Part shown: in pieces, positions 58,878 to 64,000 of the stretch
Position numbering within the stretch: the first letter of the stretch is position 1
Layout: the number at the start of each line of letters is the position of its first letter
Assembly (NCBI GenBank): GCA_018340375.1
Contig: JAFFJZ010000004.1
Location: 25,332,001 to 25,396,000 of the forward strand
Direction of reading: 5' to 3'
Origin: Gonatopus flavifemur
Lineage: Eukaryota; Arthropoda; Insecta; Hymenoptera; Dryinidae
DNA: 64,000 nucleotides
Program-made: the position numbers and the translations under genes
The notes under the pieces: model-generated
Databases searched by the model: none
Told to the model about the DNA's origin: nothing
What the model saw: the letters and a program-made list of their open reading frames with translations, nothing else

Positions 58878-59258
58878 GGGCATACCAGCGATCCCTGCAG
58901 ATACAACCCGCCATACAAGCGTATCGACTGAGTAAACATTTTCTCGGCATAAATGTTCTGAACTCAATTTCTGGAGTATGAAATTTTCAGGAATCAACCT
59001 TGAATCCTTCATGTTTCGTGGTCCATCGTCCGAATTTTAAATTTCGAAAAAAAGTTTGTGTTACCGACTGAGAAACAAATGTTTCTTCGAAATCTAAAAT
59101 TCGGCTGATGTACCACGATAGATGAGGAACTGGAGATTGATTCCTGACAATTTTATACTTCTTCATTGATTCAATTCAGAGTATTCTTGCCGAAAAAATG
59201 TTTACTCAGTCGGTACGCCTGTATGGCGGGTGCATCCGAGGGGATTGCTGGTATCCCC
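58878..59258. mobile_element. 381-bp palindromic element, TTGA flanks
   Basis: Left GGGCATACCAGCGATCCCT and complement of right GGGGATACCAGCAATCCCC. The arms run about 80 bp through CCCGCCATACA and ACTGAGTAAACATTTT. The flanks are TTGA at 58874-58877 and 59259-59262. The centre again shows a mirrored ATTTCGAA block. Confidence 0.78.
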
Positions 59259-59262
59259 TTGA

Positions 59263-59684
59263 GGGAAGAAATACAATCGGAGGGTTAAAAAATCAATTTT
59301 TTTTGTCAGAGCAGATACTAAATTCCCGTGGAATACGGTAGTACAACTCCGGAATTGAAATTCGAAGTCCTATTTTTCTTCGACGGTTGTCAAAGACGCC
59401 TTTCGGGGCATTCAAAGACCTTTCCGTACGGTCGACGAGTGGAACTTATCCTATTATATCTTATTTTGGGTGATTTATGGAAGAAATTGATATACCTAGG
59501 AGGGTTGAATACATTTATAAATATGTAGATTTGTTGGTATATATGTCTATTACATATTACCAGTCAAAAGGTGGAAATCATTTCACGGCTATCAAAACTT
59601 TGAACGCGTTTTTTTCAGAACAGCATTTTTAAGATTTGCGGGAAAAATATCTCAAAAAGTTCCCAATCGATTTTGATGAAACTT
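59263..59684. other. No gene seen
   Basis: The ORF at 59328-59528 has no recognisable domain. Confidence 0.4.
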
Positions 59685-59978
59685 CCCTAGTAGAAATTTC
59701 GGATGGGAAAATACCAGGGCCTGACGAGGCATGCCTGATTTCCTATCAGGTCCTCATCAGGTTTCGTCACGGTTTTCCCTATTTCGCTCGATTCTGTGGA
59801 AATCTCATCCGAATCCTATTGTACTCCTACGTTACAACCCTATTTGAATCTCATTAGGGAAGTTAGGTAAGTTCCTTGTAAGGGCTTCATAGGATTTTCC
59901 TTATTGACGGTTTTCGGATCCTCACCTGATCAGGACCTCATTGAAAATAAAGAGTGCCTGATCAAATTTCTACTAGGG
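59685..59978. mobile_element. 294-bp MITE, CCCTAGTAGAAATTT termini
   Basis: Left CCCTAGTAGAAATTTCGGA and complement of right CCCTAGTAGAAATTTGATCA. The interior contains CCTGATCAGG-like, CAGGTCCTCATCAGG and GGATTTTCC words. TSD not resolved (TT at most). Confidence 0.75.
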
Positions 59979-60507
59979 TTGGAGGGGTTTTTCTCTACAG
60001 CATCAGCTTTCGGGTAAGCCAAACAATTCTATAATTCGATTTTGCGAAATGTAAGAATTATTGAAGGAAAGTCGCGAAATTTTGGTGAATTTTTCTCCGA
60101 AAAACTTGTGCCAATTCTTGATTTCTTCATTTTTCTTCCATTTTTATTGGTTTACACAGAAGATATATCCCTATCTAACAAAGTTTCTTGCTAGATTGTT
60201 TTGGGTGGAAACTGTGGCCTCCAGAATCCTCGTAAGTCGATGCGTCAGATTCGGACCTGATGTCTGTGAGCATATATAAGTCCGCCATTTTGTGATAGAA
60301 AAAAACAAAAGAAGTATTTTTTTCCTCAGATATATGTGAAATATCATGTCAAATCCGGTTGAATTCAAACAAAAACTTCTCAATGGAAAAAATGTTTGAA
60401 AAATGCTTGAGTTTTGATCTTCTATAATTGTATCTTCCCGATTGAGTGCGAGCACGTTTGAAACTCAACCTTTGACATCAACTTGGAAGGAATGCTACAT
60501 TAAACGA
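59979..60507. other. No gene seen
   Basis: Opposite-strand ORFs at 60061-60279 and 60171-60455 overlap and have no recognised domain. Confidence 0.4.
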
Positions 60508-60888
60508 CCCGTACAGCACAACCACCGATCCTCCACCTAGGACTTCGGTGGACTGGAGGTGGAGAATTGGTGGAGAAATGGGAGCCGTGGAAATAAGGGA
60601 GAAATAAGGGAGAGTCTCCGTTGAGGCAACGGAGAAGCGACGGAGAAATGTCCGCCCCCTGTATTTTCGATATAATTCTTATTGGTCCATTTACGTAACC
60701 AAATCTGCATGTATGAATTCACGAATTTGAGTTTTACTGAAAATACAAGGGGCGGACATTTCTCCGTCGCCTCTCCGTTGCCTCAACGGAGACTTTCCCT
60801 TATTTCTCCCTTATTTCCACGGCTCCCATTTCTCCACCTCTGGTCCACCGAAGTCTTAGGTGGAGGATCGGTGGTTGTGCTGTACGGG
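60508..60888. mobile_element. 381-bp GC-rich palindromic element
   Basis: Termini CCCGTACAGCACAACCACCG with arms of about 150 bp nearly perfect, through TCCTCCACCTA, GGACTTCGGTGG, AAATAAGGGAGAAATAAGGG and CGGAGAAATGTCCGCC. The two short ORFs on opposite strands that share the same peptide (KRRLSLISPLFPRLPF-like) are mirror images produced by the palindrome. TSD not resolved. Confidence 0.85.
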
Positions 60889-62575
60889 GAGAAACAACTA
60901 TGAAAGTAATATCTAGATGAATGGGAAAATCATTAACAATAAATCTGTGCACATTGCAACAAAAAATGTACGGGAACGAAATTTTACTTACGTGTCTTAT
61001 GAATTGGAGATCTTTCATTAGGGGCCGTCAATAAACTACGTAGTTCTGTTTTTGCGACTTTTTAGGCACTCATCGGTATCCCAAGACAACATGCACGTTC
61101 AAAAAACGTTCGTTAAACCCAGAATAAATCTATGGACATTTGAAGGTCCACTAAACTTTCGTTGGAAGTCTATTTATTCATAATCAACCTCCAATCAATC
61201 TATTGCACCCGCTCTCGTACCCTCTGACCGTATCTTCTAAAATATTTGATCAATGCAATTGGGAGTTGCATAGTTTTTCATTTCTTGGATAGCGCTTGAT
61301 AATCCGTGGGCTTGTCTGTCTGTCGCTCTATCTGTGTGTGTTCGGGATACCTCGAGGTATCCAGAGGATCTCGAGGTATCTCGAGGACCAGATCTGGACC
61401 GGTCGGACAAAATTGGTTAAAATTTATAGCGAAACTTCCTCAAAAAATTCTCTATTCCACTAGGTGTTTACTGTTTTCACTGAGGGGGTTAGGTCACCTG
61501 TTATATTCCAGACGGATTTCGAAAGAATTTTCAAATAATCATCTAATAATACTGGTCAATAACTGTTTTGGTGCTTGAGAGATTTGAAAACCGATTCGGA
61601 GTGGCTCTGGTGTATTCAATACGGATATAATGTTACATTGTTGGATTTCTTGGACTTAAACTTTTCTTTATAATATGTTTGATACATAAAATTTATCCAT
61701 TATTTAGATTACACATACAATTGTGCATTTATGGAGTAATTTAACATATATGGAGTAATTGAGAGTTGAGATATTTTCAGCTTTTCCAGACTTATTATTC
61801 ATTTCCACAGAAAAGATGAACGTTTTTCACCCTTAAAATGAAGCTATGGACTTCTAAAGGTTCATTGAACGTTCGTTGAATGTAAATTTAGGTAAGATCA
61901 ATCTGTTTGACTTGTGCTTTTGGGGCTTTCAATAGACATTTTTAGAAAAAATATTCAGATGCTTGTGCAAATGAATGTGTAAAACATTGAGTAAATATTT
62001 TTTTAGTTATCAAATTTGTTTACATATGGGTGATAGGTGGATGGGTACTCAAATGGTGGATGGGTGAACCTGCAGCCTACAATGCGAAACACTGTTAGGG
62101 AATTCTGTCACACACTCGTAACCCATTGGCAGGATACATTAGCCCTTACGGCTAGACCCATGACGAATAAATATTTAGTATTCTCATATAACTAGTAACC
62201 TTTGATTAAATCTGTCTTATTCTCGTGAATTTATAATTCATTCTACAGTAACTTTCGGGTTAGGTTCAACATTTTTAAAAGTCAGTAAATCTCTTGAGAT
62301 ACAAACCGTGCGCGCGTTTAATTGTTAAGGCAAAATATTGTGAATAGCATTTATATTCTAGTTGGTCGACATTTTGTTAATCTCATTATCTCATTTTACC
62401 TTGTTCAATAAACCTTTGATTAGAATTCAAAATACGATTTTCCTTTATAATTTGTAACCCGCGTTCCACCACTCCTGAACCTTGGATTCGGCGAGTGGGA
62501 GGCACATGTGGGTCTAGTTAATTTGTTGATTGGGTTCGATTAGATATCGTTGACGCGTGTTCAGATCTTGAAACG
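60889..62575. other. No gene seen
   Basis: An AGGGGCCGTCAATAAACTACG motif at about 61020 resembles a terminus common to insect DNA transposons, but no partner was found. CTCGAGGTATC repeats lie at about 61350. A candidate GTAAGT donor on the minus strand at about 60992 has no supporting exon. Confidence 0.4.
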
Positions 62576-62579
62576 TTAC

Positions 62580-62715
62580 AAAGGATTATCTATGGAAACT
62601 CATAGGAATCTTCATAGGATTCCATATGGGTTCTCATTAGGGTTCTTATATTAATTTGGCATGAAAACCTATGAAGGACCCTATGAGGGATCAGATAATT
62701 TATCGCATAAATTCT
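62580..62715. repeat. AT/GGAT-rich hairpin remnant
   Basis: Contains TCATAGGAATC, CATAGGATTCC and CCTATGAAGGACCCTATGAG words in inverse arrangement, like the foldback at 55.5-56.6 kb. Boundaries uncertain. Confidence 0.4.
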
Positions 62716-63174
62716 GTTTCAATCTAGGTAATTTATCTATGGGTCATTCCGAGTCAGATCTACAGTGACTACTTGAATATTTTCAAATTCTTTGTTGAAA
62801 AATGAGAGATTAAGTCGTAATTTTTCGATTTATACATTAGTGTCAGAGTTTCCGCTTTCTTGACCCGTGGAAGTGATTTCAAATCTTCTCAAAAATTTCT
62901 TGAATATTTCAATAAGTTGTTGAGTTTGGTACATTTGGATAGAGATGAGTTGGAAAGATTGCTAACGATATATGAAAACTATGGTCCAATTTCTGGTTAG
63001 TGATATCACGTTTTCCGTCTATTCTTCCATGCTGATTGACTTAGAACAAAAATTCAACCAATCACATAATTTTCTTCAAAAGAAAAAAACGTGGTACGGA
63101 CCATGATTCTAACATTGCGTTAGCAATCTCTCCAATTCATCTCTGATTTGGATTTGCTCTTTTCAAACAACCTA

Positions 63175-63832
63175 ATGTTGAAGAAAACTGGTCAACGGTC
63201 AGACCACCACAAGTCTCAGCCTGTCTCATAAGCAATCAAGTCTAATGTCTCATCATTACGTATAATTTGATCTAGATTAGATGAAGGGTTATCACAGAAA
63301 CGAGTTACCGTATCGCCATTAATTATAAACAAGTGGCTCTTAGAGACAGCTTCCGCGGAATGAGATTTATTGTTACTGGTAGATTCACAGTTCTATTGGG
63401 CATTGTGTGCATTGAAATCTCCAAGAAAGATATCAAATTCATCTTTGTGAGAGAAGTTGAAGATGGTTTGCCAAGCTTCGAGGTTGTTTGTTTGTTTCGG
63501 TGATCTGTAAACAACACAAACCTCAATATTTTGTTTGATAATTAAGACTTTGAAGGTTAGTATTCTAAACTGGATGGTACGTCATGGTTGGAGGTGTTTG
63601 TATCAAATTTTATGGAAATATGTTTCTTCTAATGAATTAGAATATCCCCTCCTGTTCCTCCCGTTCTGTCTTCGAATAAACAATGATAACCCCTTAATTG
63701 TGGAATATTATTATCCATCAACCACGAGTCTGTAATTATGATAATTTCAAACCTATTGGTTATGTGGGAATCATTTCTAAGTTCATTTTCTTTGTCTGAA
63801 ATGGATCTGACATTCCACAACATTAGATTCAT
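63175..63832 (-). pseudogene. LINE endonuclease fragment (Jockey/CR1-like ORF2)
   Basis: From 63832 the minus strand reads MLWNVRSISDKENEL, IIIITDSWL and GGTGGDIL. In another frame from about 63530 it reads VVYRSPKQTNN and IFLGDFNAHN, and towards 63190 SSNLDQI and DLWWSD (where GSDHFP-like is expected). These are the blocks of the ORF2 endonuclease in order. Several frameshifts and stops break it. The reverse transcriptase should follow to the left but is absent, so the copy is 3' truncated, which is unusual for LINEs and implies a deletion. Confidence 0.75.
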
Positions 63833-63869
63833 GATATTAGGTTGATCTCAAGAGAATTTGTTTTCCCCA

Positions 63870-64000
63870 GTAAAAATGAAACCTATATAAATCATATACG
63901 ACTCATATATGAAAGTGATGCAAATCATATATGATTACATGGAATCCCCTATATAATTTATATACCATATGTCTCCTATATAATCCATATATGAGCCTGT
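63870..64000. repeat. CATATAT-rich foldback, cut by the window end
   Basis: AAACCTATATAAATCATATA, CATATATGA and TATATAATCCATATATGAG words suggest the left arm of another hairpin element that continues past 64000. Confidence 0.4.

Noticed and set aside
60537..60903. Opposite-strand ORFs sharing a peptide
   Set aside because: The identity is a consequence of the palindromic element at 60508-60888.
60990..61018. Possible first exon on the minus strand (ATG, nine codons, then GTAAGT)
   Set aside because: The donor is good, but the peptide is not signal-like and the upstream sequence is transposon-like; too little to link to the Ly6 gene.
62030..62170. Possible tRNA or structured RNA near a GGTGGATGGGT repeat
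   Set aside because: No cloverleaf or TTC/anticodon arrangement could be built by eye.

Overview
The window is AT-rich eukaryotic DNA, almost certainly from an arthropod and most likely an insect. The evidence is a mauritiana-type mariner, a Jockey-type and an RTE-type LINE, a Ty3/Gypsy element of the K02A2.6/Mag kind, a piggyBac, hAT elements, very many short foldback elements (MITEs), and one host gene of the insect Ly6 type. The dense hairpin MITEs ending in ACACGGAGAAAAA or ACACTGAGAGAAA look hymenopteran to me, but that is an impression. No bacterial operons, tRNA, rRNA or CRISPR arrays were seen.

Host gene: one gene can be supported, on the minus strand. An exon at 42995-41919 carries the first half of a Ly6/three-finger domain followed by a long Ser/Thr/Pro-rich mucin-like tract. 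A terminal exon at 32386-32154 carries the second half of the domain and a hydrophobic C-terminal tail. Splice phases agree (phase 1 to phase 1). The roughly 9.5-kb intron is filled with mobile elements. The signal-peptide exon was not found.

Layout: 1.2-1.5 kb, small tandem repeat; 2.0-5.3 kb, broken Jockey-like LINE (minus) with a hAT MITE in it; 6.9-7.7 kb, mariner remnant; 7.7-10.4 kb, truncated Ty3/Gypsy element; 11.4-13.8 kb, foldbacks; 15.0-17.0 kb, TTAA-flanked foldback; 18.2-18.9 kb, decayed conserved arthropod ORF; 20.2-21.5 kb, nearly intact 1,286-bp mariner with one stop codon; 21.5-28.8 kb, nested palindrome centred on a 3.9-kb piggyBac; 29-32 kb, MITEs; 32.2-43.0 kb, Ly6-mucin gene; 44.2-46.0 kb, Tc1/mariner-like element with ~350-bp inverted repeats; 46.0-48.1 kb, hAT element; 48.3-51.0 kb, near-perfect 2.4-kb palindrome inside a MITE; 51-61 kb, about ten more hairpin elements; 63.2-63.8 kb, LINE endonuclease fragment.

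The elements can be dated relative to each other because many keep target-site duplications (TSDs). These are 8 bp for the hAT-like ones, TTAA for the piggyBac-like ones, TA for mariner, and 4 bp (AATT/AATC) for an unassigned long-inverted-repeat family at 36.9 and 48.4 kb. I found no operon-like or defence-like system. The most unusual items are the mucin tract inside a Ly6 fold, the 2.4-kb palindrome that looks like an inverted dimer of the 36.9-kb element, and the 26-bp self-complementary minisatellite with 11-unit higher-order structure inside the piggyBac.
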